The notes beneath the pieces are model-generated. The model did no database searches, was not told the origin of the DNA, and worked only from the letters and a program-made list of their open reading frames with translations. This document shows, in pieces, positions 43,399 to 52,065 of a stretch of 64,000 bases of DNA. The DNA is from an uncultured Bacilli bacterium. Its GTDB lineage: Bacteria > Bacillota_I > Bacilli_A > RF39 > UBA660. How positions within the stretch are numbered: position 1 is the first letter of the stretch; every line of letters starts with the position of its first letter. Location of the stretch: the NCBI GenBank assembly GCA_947629655.1, contig CANREL010000003.1:62001-126000 (forward strand), read 5' to 3'. Both the position numbers and the translations under genes were made by a program.

Positions 43399-44422
43399 AT
43401 CTACTATTATTCATCACATTTACGATTTCATATAATTTATATATTTCTTCATATATTTTATAGATGTTATCAAATTCTTTGTCATTGCGCTTGATATAAA
43501 GATTTTTATCCAATATATTTTCAAAGGTTATGCCTTCAATGAATATGGCATAACGCCCATCAGGTTTAAAAATGATATATTTTTTATTTTTGATTATTTT
43601 ATCCAGTTCATTTATTTTTTCCATCATTGGTAGAGTTAAAATCATTCTAGTTTTTATCTCATCATTACTATAAACAGTATATTTTTTTGATAGTTCATCG
43701 TTTTCTAGATATATTTCATGACCTTTAATATCGAAGTAGCGATTAATTTTATTATTAATCGTTTTATCTTTGATACGATTTGGTACCATTTGAATTAAAA
43801 TATCATTATTTCTATTTATTTCAGAACCGATATAACAACCGTTAAAAATATCTTTTTTTATTTTAGTTTTATATGATCGTAAAAACTTTCTATTTCCGAT
43901 GTAAAAATATTCTTCTTTGTATTTTTCTGTAAAAGTATAAATATTCATATCAGCCATTATGACTGTTCTATCATCTAATTGTGATTGAATGAAATTGGCA
44001 CCAGTATAATTTATTTCTTCTAAATTGAATAGTTCAGTCTTTTCAAAAGAATCTTTACTGATGCGATTATTTGGTAAAACTCTAGCTTCTTCATCACTCG
44101 ATATCAAAGTTATGATATCATCTAATATTTTATATTTGATCTCTTTAATTATTTCTTTGTTATTATCACGATAAAGAACTTTAATAAAGATGATAATTCC
44201 AATATTGTAAACTATTGTAACGGCGATGAATAATAAGAGATACTCTTTTTTAAAAAAGAAAATCCAAAAGAGAATAGTTGGTAATATTGAAAAAATGATA
44301 TTTGAAAAAATAGAGTAAAGTTTGTTTCTTTGACTAATATGATCTATTTCTTTATAGTATTCATCTAAAATATCTCTATATAATTCATCATAAAAGTTTT
44401 TAAATAAAGACTTATTATTCAT
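43397..44422 (-). CDS. DUF3137-like membrane protein
   Basis: This 341-residue protein has an N-terminal helical stretch, two membrane segments (about 42-62 and 66-87), and a C-terminal soluble domain of about 240 residues. The order of two helices and a beta-rich domain, and the short sequence TGANFIQSQLDDRTV, resemble the DUF3137 family, whose function is unknown. ATG 44422 follows AGGTGA; the GTG nine bases upstream (44431) is part of that ribosome site. It is divergent from the membrane thioredoxin and convergent with the sortase gene. Confidence 0.6.
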   Translation of the reverse strand: MNNKSLFKNFYDELYRDILDEYYKEIDHISQRNKLYSIFSNIIFSILPTILFWIFFFKKEYLLLFIAVTIVYNIGIIIFIKVLYRDNNKEIIKEIKYKILDDIITLISSDEEARVLPNNRISKDSFEKTELFNLEEINYTGANFIQSQLDDRTVIMADMNIYTFTEKYKEEYFYIGNRKFLRSYKTKIKKDIFNGCYIGSEINRNNDILIQMVPNRIKDKTINNKINRYFDIKGHEIYLENDELSKKYTVYSNDEIKTRMILTLPMMEKINELDKIIKNKKYIIFKPDGRYAIFIEGITFENILDKNLYIKRNDKEFDNIYKIYEEIYKLYEIVNVMNNSR

Positions 44423-44467
44423 ATCTTTCACCTATCTTTTTTATTATATCATAAATAGTATTATTTA

Positions 44468-44496
44468 TTGAAAATTTATTTGCGATGTATTATAAT
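44468..44496 (+). promoter_or_regulatory. Sigma-A promoter of the membrane thioredoxin gene
   Basis: TTGAAA (44468-44473) and TATAAT (44491-44496) are 17 bases apart. The ATG at 44514 is only 17 bases past the -10 box, so the leader is about 10 bases. Confidence 0.78.
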
Positions 44497-44513
44497 TTTT
44501 CTAGGTGATGGTA

Positions 44514-45260
44514 ATGAAACTAGATTTGAAAATAGATAAATTTAAGATGATCATATGCATGATTTGTGTGATTGTTTTAATATTTGCGGTCATATATAAA
44601 TCAGATGATTTGAGAGCTACTTTTTTACATGAAGAGAAAGAAACTACTGAAGATGATGCGATTAAATTTAAAAAAGAATATGAAGAGCTTAATGATACTA
44701 AAAACCCTAGTGGAAAAACTTATCCAAAAGTTGAAATATCAGAAAGTAATCCCGTTAAATATAGTAATGCTAAAGAGATAATTAAAGTTTTAGATAGTGG
44801 AACGGGAATAATCTATTTAGGTTATCCAAAATGTCCATGGTGTCGCAATGCTGTTCCAATTTTAATGCAAGCAGCAAGTGATTTGGGAATTGAAAAAGTT
44901 TATTACATGAACATGTATGATGAACGTGATGAATACGGAGTAGAAGATGGTGAACTCGTTTTAAAAAAGAGTGGAACTGATCAATACAAACAATTGTTAA
45001 AAGCTCTTGATGAAGTTTTAGATGACTACGTTGTCGAAGATGAGGATGGTAAAGAATATGAAACTGGTGAGAAAAGAATTTATGTTCCTTACGTCATCTT
45101 TGTAAGAGATGGTGAGATAGTTGGAATCCATGATGATACAGTTGAGTCACAAAAGGATCCTTATGTAGCATTGACAAAAAAACAAAAAGAAGAACTATAT
45201 GATATCTATACTGATTACATTCATAAAGTTCTAGATGATATTTGTGATGAAAGATGCTAG
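44514..45260 (+). CDS. Membrane-anchored thioredoxin-fold protein
   Basis: This 248-residue protein is anchored by one helix (about residues 11-30). Its outer domain carries a thioredoxin fold: IIYLGYPKCPWCRNAVPIL with the redox pair C107-P-W-C110, then EKVYYMNMYDERDEYG and the cis-Pro region IYVPYVIFVRDGEIVG. Between these lies an acidic insertion (about 130-185). It could reduce or isomerise disulfides of exported proteins, several of which near here contain cysteines. ATG 44514 follows AGGTGA. A terminator overlaps the stop codon, so it is transcribed alone. Confidence 0.85.
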   Translation: MKLDLKIDKFKMIICMICVIVLIFAVIYKSDDLRATFLHEEKETTEDDAIKFKKEYEELNDTKNPSGKTYPKVEISESNPVKYSNAKEIIKVLDSGTGIIYLGYPKCPWCRNAVPILMQAASDLGIEKVYYMNMYDERDEYGVEDGELVLKKSGTDQYKQLLKALDEVLDDYVVEDEDGKEYETGEKRIYVPYVIFVRDGEIVGIHDDTVESQKDPYVALTKKQKEELYDIYTDYIHKVLDDICDERC

Positions 45261-45271
45261 GCATCTTTTTT
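45250..45271 (+). terminator. Terminator overlapping the thioredoxin-fold gene stop
   Basis: The stem AAAGATGC / GCATCTTT has the stop codon TAG as its loop, followed by T. Confidence 0.87.
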
Positions 45272-45336
45272 ATTTGACATAATTTTTATGAATTGGTATA
45301 TTTAATTAGAATGTGTTGTTGATTGGAGGGGAGAAT

Positions 45337-45975
45337 ATGAAAAATTTAGATAAAAGAAATATGCCCATTTACATAATAGTTTTATCTTTGATATTTATAT
45401 TCCCTTTAGGTATATATTACATTGTTTTAAAAGTTCAAAACAATTTAAAAAATATTAAAAAGTACGCTAAAATATTGAGATTGTTAGGTATTATTGGAGT
45501 TGTTTTCATCGTATTATATTTTATTAAAAATTATAGTGTTTACGTATCACTAATCGATAGTCATATGAATCTTGACATGTATAATTTCAATTTTATATAT
45601 ACTTATATCTATTCTTTTATGGTGACGATAAGTTGTCTTGTCGGAAGTATTATTTTGAATAATAAGTGTGATAAATTAGTTATATATACGGAGTTTATAA
45701 ATGTGCGTCACATTAAAGATTTAGATTTGATAATGAATGAGACCCAAGAAGAAGAAGAAGTTGTTAAAGATACGATTAATAAGTTAATTGAAACGAAACA
45801 TTTGATGAATGTCAAATTGGTAAATAATCATATTGTTTCCACAAAAACTGTTGATAAAAATACTACTAAAGAATTAGTTAAATGTAAAACTTGTGGAAAT
45901 GTCGAAGTACTTGATAGAGATAGAGTACGATGTGATTTTTGTCTTAGAAAATTGAGTAAAAAAGATAGAGTTTAG
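45337..45975 (+). CDS. Membrane protein with C-terminal zinc ribbon
   Basis: This 212-residue protein has three or four membrane segments in its first 110 residues. It ends in a single zinc ribbon, CKTCGNVEVLDRDRVRCDFC (CxxC...CxxC, about residues 184-203). The middle has a short acidic helix (QEEEEVVKDTINKL) and looks like a small winged-helix or tail region in the cytoplasm. I recognise no family. ATG 45337 follows GGAGGGGAG; an upstream in-frame start is not needed. It is followed after one base by the transglutaminase gene, so the two are co-translated. Confidence 0.7.
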   Translation: MKNLDKRNMPIYIIVLSLIFIFPLGIYYIVLKVQNNLKNIKKYAKILRLLGIIGVVFIVLYFIKNYSVYVSLIDSHMNLDMYNFNFIYTYIYSFMVTISCLVGSIILNNKCDKLVIYTEFINVRHIKDLDLIMNETQEEEEVVKDTINKLIETKHLMNVKLVNNHIVSTKTVDKNTTKELVKCKTCGNVEVLDRDRVRCDFCLRKLSKKDRV

Positions 45976-45976
45976 T

Positions 45977-46915
45977 ATGGATGAATATTTAAAAGAAAAA
46001 GATAAAAGAATAGCTTATGGTAGAAAAGAGAAAAAAATATTGCGCATATTTGTTTTAAGCGTGATTTTTTTGATTTTTGGCATGTATATATTTGATGATT
46101 ATTTCAGACCTGTCAAAGTTGATGAGAGAATTGATAAAAATTCTATTCATTATGCGACTGATCTATATTATAGTGATGGTAGATATTATGATAAATATTT
46201 AAATAAACAAGAAAAAAAGTTTTATTTAAAAATGTTTAAAGATTTGAAAAAGGTAAAGAAAAAGACAACTTTTAAATATGAAGATTATCAATGTAATAAT
46301 TTTGGTGAATGCTTTCAAATGTTAGTTAAGGTATATGATGTCATTTTGATGGAACATCCTGATCTATTTTGGTATCGCGTATCGCAAGTTGAAGAATATG
46401 ATGATACTACTTTTGTAGTTAGACATGATTATGTGACGACCAATAAACTTACTATTAAAATGACAGAGCGAAAGTTACTCAGAAGAATTGATGAGTTAGC
46501 TAAAAAACTCCGACGTAAGAATGATTATGATACGATTAAGCGAGTATATACTTGGTTGGGTAAGGATAAAGATTACAGTTTTCTCATAACAAGAAAAGAT
46601 GGGACAGCTTGGAGTGCATTATTATCTGATGATAGTGTATGTGCAGGATTTGCTGCGGCTAGTCAGTTGTTGTTTCAACGTCTAAATATCGATTCAATGT
46701 TAGTAGTTGGTAATACTACTGATGCTCATGCTTGGAATTTTGTAAAACTAGATGATGGATATTACTGGTATGATTCAACTGTTGGTGGGTCATTAGAATA
46801 TGAAGATGCGAAATTCTATGACGGGTTATTTTTTGAAAATATCGATTATAAATACACTGTTAGTATAATCGATCTAGGAGATATAAAATTTGGTAGTAAA
46901 TACATTGAGAGGTAG
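45977..46915 (+). CDS. Membrane-anchored transglutaminase-like protein
   Basis: This 312-residue protein has one membrane helix (about 24-42) and an outer domain with a transglutaminase/papain-like fold: C222 in SVCAGFAAASQLLF, H251 in DAHAWNFVK and D266 in WYDSTVG make the triad. Bacterial members act as proteases, peptidoglycan amidases or cross-linkers; the substrate is not visible. The segment NNFGECFQML (about 106-115) recalls N-terminal parts of similar secreted bacterial transglutaminase proteins. The start ATG is one base after the zinc-ribbon gene's stop with a weak ribosome site, so translation is probably coupled. Confidence 0.85.
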   Translation: MDEYLKEKDKRIAYGRKEKKILRIFVLSVIFLIFGMYIFDDYFRPVKVDERIDKNSIHYATDLYYSDGRYYDKYLNKQEKKFYLKMFKDLKKVKKKTTFKYEDYQCNNFGECFQMLVKVYDVILMEHPDLFWYRVSQVEEYDDTTFVVRHDYVTTNKLTIKMTERKLLRRIDELAKKLRRKNDYDTIKRVYTWLGKDKDYSFLITRKDGTAWSALLSDDSVCAGFAAASQLLFQRLNIDSMLVVGNTTDAHAWNFVKLDDGYYWYDSTVGGSLEYEDAKFYDGLFFENIDYKYTVSIIDLGDIKFGSKYIER

Positions 46916-46930
46916 CACTCTCTTTTTTTA
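46907..46930 (+). terminator. Terminator overlapping the transglutaminase gene stop
   Basis: A short stem GAGAG / CTCTC is followed by seven T. It is weaker than the others in the window. Confidence 0.6.
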
Positions 46931-46970
46931 TGTCATATATTATAATAGCTTTTTTTAGAAGAGGTGACAT

Positions 46971-47207
46971 ATGAATAAATTATCTTTAAAAGATATTTTA
47001 ATTGATGAAAAAGCTTATGTGTTGAAGATAGATACAAATAGTGATATAAAAAGAAGACTTTTGGATATAGGTCTCAGTAGAAATACTGTTGTCGTGCCAC
47101 TTTTCAATAGCCTCAGTGGGGGAATTAGAGCGTATAAGATAAGAAATTCTATAATAGCTCTTCGCGATAGTGACGCTGCAAATATTTTGGTGAGGCGAAC
47201 TCTATGA
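46971..47207 (+). CDS. feoA: Ferrous iron transport protein A
   Basis: FeoA is a small SH3-fold cytoplasmic partner of the FeoB iron channel. The 78-residue protein shows SDIKRRLLDIGLSRNTVVVPLF, the usual (R)RL-x-x-(L/M)G pattern, and the closing IALRDSDAANILV. The start ATG follows AGAGGTGA, and its stop overlaps the feoB ATG (ATGA). I see no Fur box upstream, so regulation is unknown. Confidence 0.9.
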   Translation: MNKLSLKDILIDEKAYVLKIDTNSDIKRRLLDIGLSRNTVVVPLFNSLSGGIRAYKIRNSIIALRDSDAANILVRRTL

Positions 47208-49270
47208 AAAAAATAAAAATTGGTTTAGCTGGTAATCCCAATGTCGGTAAGAGTACGATTTTTAATTATTTGACTAATTCTAATCAACATACGGGGAATT
47301 GGGCAGGTAAAACTGTTGAAAATAAAGTGGGAATAATGAAAAATCGTGGTGATACATATATGATTTATGATTTACCAGGAACTTATTCACTATTACCACA
47401 TTCTGAAGAAGAAAAAGTTGCGCGTGATTTTTTAGTCTTTGAAGAATATGATTTTAATGTCGTCGTCTGTGATGCTTCTTCATTACTCAGAAATTTGAAT
47501 TTAGTTTTACAATTGAAAGAGATTAATAAAGATTTAGTTCTCTGTTTAAATCTCATTGATGAAGCTAAGAAAAAGAATGTTGTAGTGGATCGAGAAAAAC
47601 TTGAAGAAATGTTAGGAATAACAGTAATTGAGTGTTGTGCACATGATAAAAGTTCTTTGAAGAATTTAAAGAATGAATTGATAAAACATGGCAATAATTT
47701 AAAGAATAAAAGTAGTAATCAAGTAGCGATTGTCTATCCGGAGGTTATAGAGAAAGCGATTAATTCACTTAGCTTTCGTCTATTAAATTACAATATTCCA
47801 GTCAATAACAGATGGTTAGCGCTCAATATTTTACGTGGTGATGAAGTAATAATAGATAAAGTTAATGCCATGATTGGAAAAAATATTATTGATGATGAGA
47901 TAATTAAGATTTTAGATGATTTTAAATTTTGCTTATTGCAAGAAGATATCTTGATTAATGAGATAGATGATATCATTGTGGATGCGATTAATGATCGCGC
48001 TAATTACATATATGAACATGTCGTCAGGGTTGGTAAAGCAAGTTTTAAAGAAAAATATTTAGATAGGATATTCACTAGTAAAGTATTGGGAATTCCCATA
48101 ATGCTTTTATTTTTGGGATTGATTTTCTTATTGACGATTAAGATTAGTAATTATCCATCAGAATGGCTCTTTTCGCTTTTTGCAAAATTAGAAGAGATTT
48201 TAAAAGGTTGTCTCGTCGATTTAAGGGTTCCTAAAATAATTAGTGACATGTTGATAAATGGCGTCTATAAAGTTACCACTTGGGTAATAAGTGTCATGTT
48301 GCCACCAATGATGATCTTCTTTCCACTTTTTACACTTCTAGAAGAATTTGGTTATTTGCCAAGAATTGCTTTTAACTTAGATGGAGTGTTTAGAAGATGT
48401 TCTTCTTGCGGTAAACAATCACTGACGATGGCGATGGGGTTTGGATGTAATTGTGTCGGAATTACGGGAGCGCGTATCATCGATTCCAAAAGAGAGCGAT
48501 TGATAGCCATTCTAACTAATTGTTTCATTCCTTGTAATGGTAAATTTCCAACAATTATTGCAATCATTACGATGTTTTTCGTCGGTTTGAATACTAGTTT
48601 TAAATCTTTGATATTATCGACAGGTATTCTCTTATTAATCGTCTTATTAGGAGTATTCATGACTTTTTTAATATCTAAGGTGTTATCAAAAACTTTACTT
48701 GCTGGTTATCCATCTTCTTTTGTCTTAGAACTCACACCATACAGACGACCACGAATTGTCAAAACTTTTATCACATCAATATTTGATCGAACACTATTTG
48801 TTCTTTTTAGAGCGATAACAGTAGCAATACCAGCTGGTTTTATAATATGGTTATTAGCTAATATTGATATTGGCGGAGTCAGCATTTTAAATAATCTAGT
48901 CAATTTTTTTGATCCATTTGGCAGATTGTTTGGTGTCGATGGAGTCATCATCGTTGCCTTCATTTTAGGATTTCCAGCTAATGAAATAATAATGCCAATA
49001 ATTCTCATGTGTTATTTAAATACTGGAACATTAGTTGAGTATAACAGTTTGATAGAATTAAAGACGTTGTTAATTGATAATGGTTGGACGATCATGACCG
49101 CTATATCAGTCATAATTCTTTTCATCATGCACTATCCATGTTCAACAGCTTGTCTGACGATAAAAAAAGAAACAGATTCTTGGTGGTATACTTTTTTAGC
49201 TTGTTTAATACCTACGATTTGTGGTCTATTGATCTGTTTTGTCATCAACATGTTTGGCACTTTGCTGTAA
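47204..49270 (+). CDS. feoB: Ferrous iron transporter FeoB
   Basis: FeoB imports Fe2+ using an N-terminal GTPase. The 688-residue protein shows the G1 motif GNPNVGKST (about residue 8), HTGNWAGKTVE (switch), DLPGTYSL (G3) and NLIDEAKKK (G4). After the GTPase helical domain there are about eight membrane segments with two Gate motifs, including the conserved GFGCNCVGITGARI and GNLPL/CNGK-type FIPCNGKFPT segments. C-terminal HYPCSTACLT completes the pattern. The length is normal. A sigma-A promoter for the next gene lies in its last codons. Confidence 0.95.
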   Translation: MKKIKIGLAGNPNVGKSTIFNYLTNSNQHTGNWAGKTVENKVGIMKNRGDTYMIYDLPGTYSLLPHSEEEKVARDFLVFEEYDFNVVVCDASSLLRNLNLVLQLKEINKDLVLCLNLIDEAKKKNVVVDREKLEEMLGITVIECCAHDKSSLKNLKNELIKHGNNLKNKSSNQVAIVYPEVIEKAINSLSFRLLNYNIPVNNRWLALNILRGDEVIIDKVNAMIGKNIIDDEIIKILDDFKFCLLQEDILINEIDDIIVDAINDRANYIYEHVVRVGKASFKEKYLDRIFTSKVLGIPIMLLFLGLIFLLTIKISNYPSEWLFSLFAKLEEILKGCLVDLRVPKIISDMLINGVYKVTTWVISVMLPPMMIFFPLFTLLEEFGYLPRIAFNLDGVFRRCSSCGKQSLTMAMGFGCNCVGITGARIIDSKRERLIAILTNCFIPCNGKFPTIIAIITMFFVGLNTSFKSLILSTGILLLIVLLGVFMTFLISKVLSKTLLAGYPSSFVLELTPYRRPRIVKTFITSIFDRTLFVLFRAITVAIPAGFIIWLLANIDIGGVSILNNLVNFFDPFGRLFGVDGVIIVAFILGFPANEIIMPIILMCYLNTGTLVEYNSLIELKTLLIDNGWTIMTAISVIILFIMHYPCSTACLTIKKETDSWWYTFLACLIPTICGLLICFVINMFGTLL

Positions 49271-49282
49271 ATGTGTTATAAT
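49254..49282 (+). promoter_or_regulatory. Sigma-A promoter inside the feoB 3' end
   Basis: TTGGCA (49254-49259) lies in the last feoB codons and TATAAT (49277-49282) just past the stop, 17 bases apart. Confidence 0.7.
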
Positions 49283-49301
49283 AGCGAGCTGTGGTGACGT
49301 T

Positions 49302-49949
49302 ATGTTAAATTTAAAAGATTGTTATTTTCATTCTATAATATGTAATGGTGATAAAGTTTTAGAAATAGCTGATTCAATTTTTAAAGATGGTAAAATCATG
49401 TCTTTACAAAGAAGTGGTTTAAAAACAGATAATGATATTAGAATGAATAAAAAAGATGAGATATGTTTGAGTAAAAAAGGGAGATTTTCTTTTTTCTATT
49501 CAGGAGCTTATGACATGTTTGTGCTTCGCAATTTGAGCTTTGTCATAAAGGGTAACTTACCAGAAGTTTATAAACCAAAGTTTATTCCTTTTTCTCAAAC
49601 ACTCATCACTGATTCCAAATATATCGATTCTGGTCTTACTGATTTACGCGATGAATTTAGAACTAAAAGAGATATTTCGTTAGATGATGTGACAGCGCTG
49701 ACCATTCCTTGTAGGGATATCTTAGAAAGTGATGTCTGTTATGCATTATTCTTTTTTAGAGGTAATATTCTCAATTTACGCCATTATCGCGTCAGTGAAG
49801 AAGTACGACTTCAAGATTTGAAAAAATTTTATGAAGCATTATCACAGAAGATGAGTGAACACAAGATAAATATTCCCATTTATGATTTAAATTCAAAGAC
49901 AGAGATTACTTCTTCTGCTGACATTCAAAAGATTAAGAAAAAGATTTAA
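49302..49949 (+). CDS. Uncharacterised 215-residue protein
   Basis: I do not recognise this soluble, probably cytoplasmic protein. It shows FSFFYSGAYDMFVLRNLSFVIKG and DVCYALFFFRGNILNLRHYRVSEEV as its most ordered parts, an alpha/beta pattern with several cysteines but no metal motif. ATG 49302 follows GGTGA. A longer in-frame opening upstream overlaps the end of feoB and the promoter, so it is not the start. It has its own promoter and a terminator after it. There is no reason in the sequence to link it to iron transport. Confidence 0.65.
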   Translation: MLNLKDCYFHSIICNGDKVLEIADSIFKDGKIMSLQRSGLKTDNDIRMNKKDEICLSKKGRFSFFYSGAYDMFVLRNLSFVIKGNLPEVYKPKFIPFSQTLITDSKYIDSGLTDLRDEFRTKRDISLDDVTALTIPCRDILESDVCYALFFFRGNILNLRHYRVSEEVRLQDLKKFYEALSQKMSEHKINIPIYDLNSKTEITSSADIQKIKKKI

Positions 49950-49973
49950 AGTTACTAATAGTGACTTTTTTTC
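49948..49973 (+). terminator. Terminator
   Basis: The stem AAAGTTAC / GTGACTTT with one G-T pair is followed by T. Confidence 0.78.
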
Positions 49974-50013
49974 TTTTTTATAGTAAAATTAAAAACAGTT
50001 TTGAGGTGATAGA

Positions 50014-51609
50014 ATGATTCAAATAAATAATGTGACTTTAAAATTTGGAAAGCGTACTTTATTTGAAGATGTGAATATTAAATTTACACCAGGTAATTGT
50101 TATGGATTAATTGGTGCGAATGGGAGTGGAAAAAGTACTTTTTTAAAAATTTTATCTGGGGAAATTGAAACTACACATGGGGAAGTCATCATTGATAAGG
50201 GGGAGCGTTTGGCGGTTTTAAAACAAAACCATTATGAATATGATGAAGAACGCGTCATCGATACAGTCATCATGGGTAATAGTCGTCTCTATCAGATAAT
50301 GAAAGAAAAAGAAGAACTTTATTCACATACAGAGTTCACAGATGAAGATGGTATGAAACTTGGTGAATTGGAAGCTGAATTCATGGAATTAAACGGATGG
50401 GAAGCTGAGAGTGAAGCTAGTGAGTTGTTGAACAATTTAGGTGTTGAAGTCGATTTGCATTATCTACTCATGAAGGAATTACCAAATAATAAAAAAGTTA
50501 AAGTATTATTAGCGCAAGCTCTTTTTGGAAATCCTGATATACTTCTCTTAGATGAACCTACTAATAATTTGGATATTGAAGCCATCAGTTGGCTAGAAGA
50601 ATTTCTAATCAATTTTGATAATACTGTTATCGTCGTTTCACATGATCGTCATTTTTTGAACAAAGTTTGTACCCATATTGCTGATATAGATTATGGAAAG
50701 ATCAAGTTGTACATCGGTAATTATGACTTTTGGTATGAATCTAGTCAATTGGCTTTGAAACAGATGAAAGAACAAAATAAGAAGAAAGAAGAAAAGATTA
50801 AAGAATTACAATCTTTCATAGCTAGATTTGCCGCTAATGCATCGAAGAGTAGACAAGCTACTAGTAGAAAGAAGATGTTAGATAAGATTGAATTAGATGA
50901 AATAGTTCCATCTTCCCGCAAATATCCTTATATCGATTTTAAACCTGAACGCGAAACGGGAAAAGAAGTTTTAACAGTTAAAAATATAACGAAGACAATC
51001 GATGGTAAAAAAGTTTTGAACAATGTCAGCTTCATCATGCAAAAGGGGGATAAAATTGCTTTTGTAGGAACTAATAACATTGCTAAAACGACGCTATTTA
51101 AGATCTTGATGGGGGAAGAGAATCCAGATTCTGGAACTGTTGAATGGGGAAAGACTGTCAATAAATCATACATGCCACAAGATAATACCGATTATTTTAA
51201 TGGTGAAGAGTCAATCATGGAATGGATTGGTAAATTTTACAAAATCGATGATGAGACTGTTTTACGTGGATTTTTAGGAAGAATGTTGTTTTCAGGAGAA
51301 GAAGTTTTTAAGAAGGTCAATGTTTTAAGTGGTGGTGAAAAAGCACGTTGTATGTTGTCTAAAATCATGCTTGAAGCAGGTAATTTAATCATTTTAGATG
51401 AACCTACTAACCACTTGGATTTGGAAAGCATTACATCACTAAATAATGGGCTCATCAAGTTTAATGGTGAATTGTTATTCTCTTCTCACGATCATCAATT
51501 TGTCGAAACTACCGCTAATCGCATCATTGAACTAACTGATGATGGATTGATTGATCGAATGACTGATTATGATACTTATTTAGAGGAAAAGGCTAAGAAG
51601 ATAGACTAA
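50014..51609 (+). CDS. ABC-F ATPase, YkpA/YbiT-like
   Basis: ABC-F proteins bind the ribosome and regulate translation; some protect it from antibiotics. The 531-residue protein has two ATPase domains joined by a charged linker (about residues 245-310). The first has Walker A GANGSGKST and LLLDEPTNNLD, but its signature reads LPNNKKV instead of LSGGE. The second has a changed Walker A (GTNNIAKTT) with a normal LSGGEKARCML and ILDEPTNHLD. From memory, B. subtilis YkpA has the same two changes, so this is a family trait rather than damage. There is no membrane domain. The start ATG follows GAGGTGA. Confidence 0.92.
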   Translation: MIQINNVTLKFGKRTLFEDVNIKFTPGNCYGLIGANGSGKSTFLKILSGEIETTHGEVIIDKGERLAVLKQNHYEYDEERVIDTVIMGNSRLYQIMKEKEELYSHTEFTDEDGMKLGELEAEFMELNGWEAESEASELLNNLGVEVDLHYLLMKELPNNKKVKVLLAQALFGNPDILLLDEPTNNLDIEAISWLEEFLINFDNTVIVVSHDRHFLNKVCTHIADIDYGKIKLYIGNYDFWYESSQLALKQMKEQNKKKEEKIKELQSFIARFAANASKSRQATSRKKMLDKIELDEIVPSSRKYPYIDFKPERETGKEVLTVKNITKTIDGKKVLNNVSFIMQKGDKIAFVGTNNIAKTTLFKILMGEENPDSGTVEWGKTVNKSYMPQDNTDYFNGEESIMEWIGKFYKIDDETVLRGFLGRMLFSGEEVFKKVNVLSGGEKARCMLSKIMLEAGNLIILDEPTNHLDLESITSLNNGLIKFNGELLFSSHDHQFVETTANRIIELTDDGLIDRMTDYDTYLEEKAKKID

Positions 51610-51659
51610 TAAAATTTATTTGTAGCAATATTTTTCATAATATACTTTAGGAGGTGTTT

Positions 51660-51953
51660 ATGAAGAGTATTGATGTCAGTTCACTATCTAAATTAGATAA
51701 TCCTAAAATAATAGATATTAGGGATAATTACAAATACAATCTTGGAAATATCCCTAATTCTGTCAATATTCCATATTTATTTTTGATAACTAATCCTAAG
51801 GATTATTTGAATAAGAATGATACTTATTACATTTTATGTGATAGTGGTAATACCAGTTTGCGATGTGTATTAGAACTATTAGAACTCGGATATGATGTTG
51901 TCAACATTGAAGGTGGATATAATAGTTATTTAAAGAATAAGAGAATGAATTAA
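51660..51953 (+). CDS. Rhodanese-domain protein
   Basis: This 97-residue single-domain rhodanese carries sulfur as a persulfide on its active-site Cys60 (YILCDSGNTSLR, the loop of six residues after Cys). KIIDIRDNYKYNLGNIPNSVNIP is the usual DxR...GHIxGAxNIP region with Asn and Leu-Gly replacing His. The closing DVVNIEGGYNSYL is also typical. ATG 51660 follows AGGAGGTG; GTG 51654 overlaps that site. It may supply sulfur for Fe-S or tRNA modification, which is inference. A terminator follows. Confidence 0.9.
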   Translation: MKSIDVSSLSKLDNPKIIDIRDNYKYNLGNIPNSVNIPYLFLITNPKDYLNKNDTYYILCDSGNTSLRCVLELLELGYDVVNIEGGYNSYLKNKRMN

Positions 51954-51974
51954 ATGAGTTATACTCATTTTTTT
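51952..51974 (+). terminator. Terminator after the rhodanese gene
   Basis: A perfect stem AAATGAGT / ACTCATTT with a TAT loop is followed by T. Confidence 0.87.
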
Positions 51975-52065
51975 CTTTTTGTGTAAAAGAGTGACTAAAA
52001 TGAAAAAATTTTATTTTTTACATTATTTAAAATGATATAATTGTTTTAGAATAGGTGGTAACGTA

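Noticed and set aside
50014..51609. Damaged ABC-F protein (altered first signature and second Walker A)
   Set aside because: As I recall, B. subtilis YkpA has the same LPNN-type signature and an altered second Walker A, so this is a family trait.
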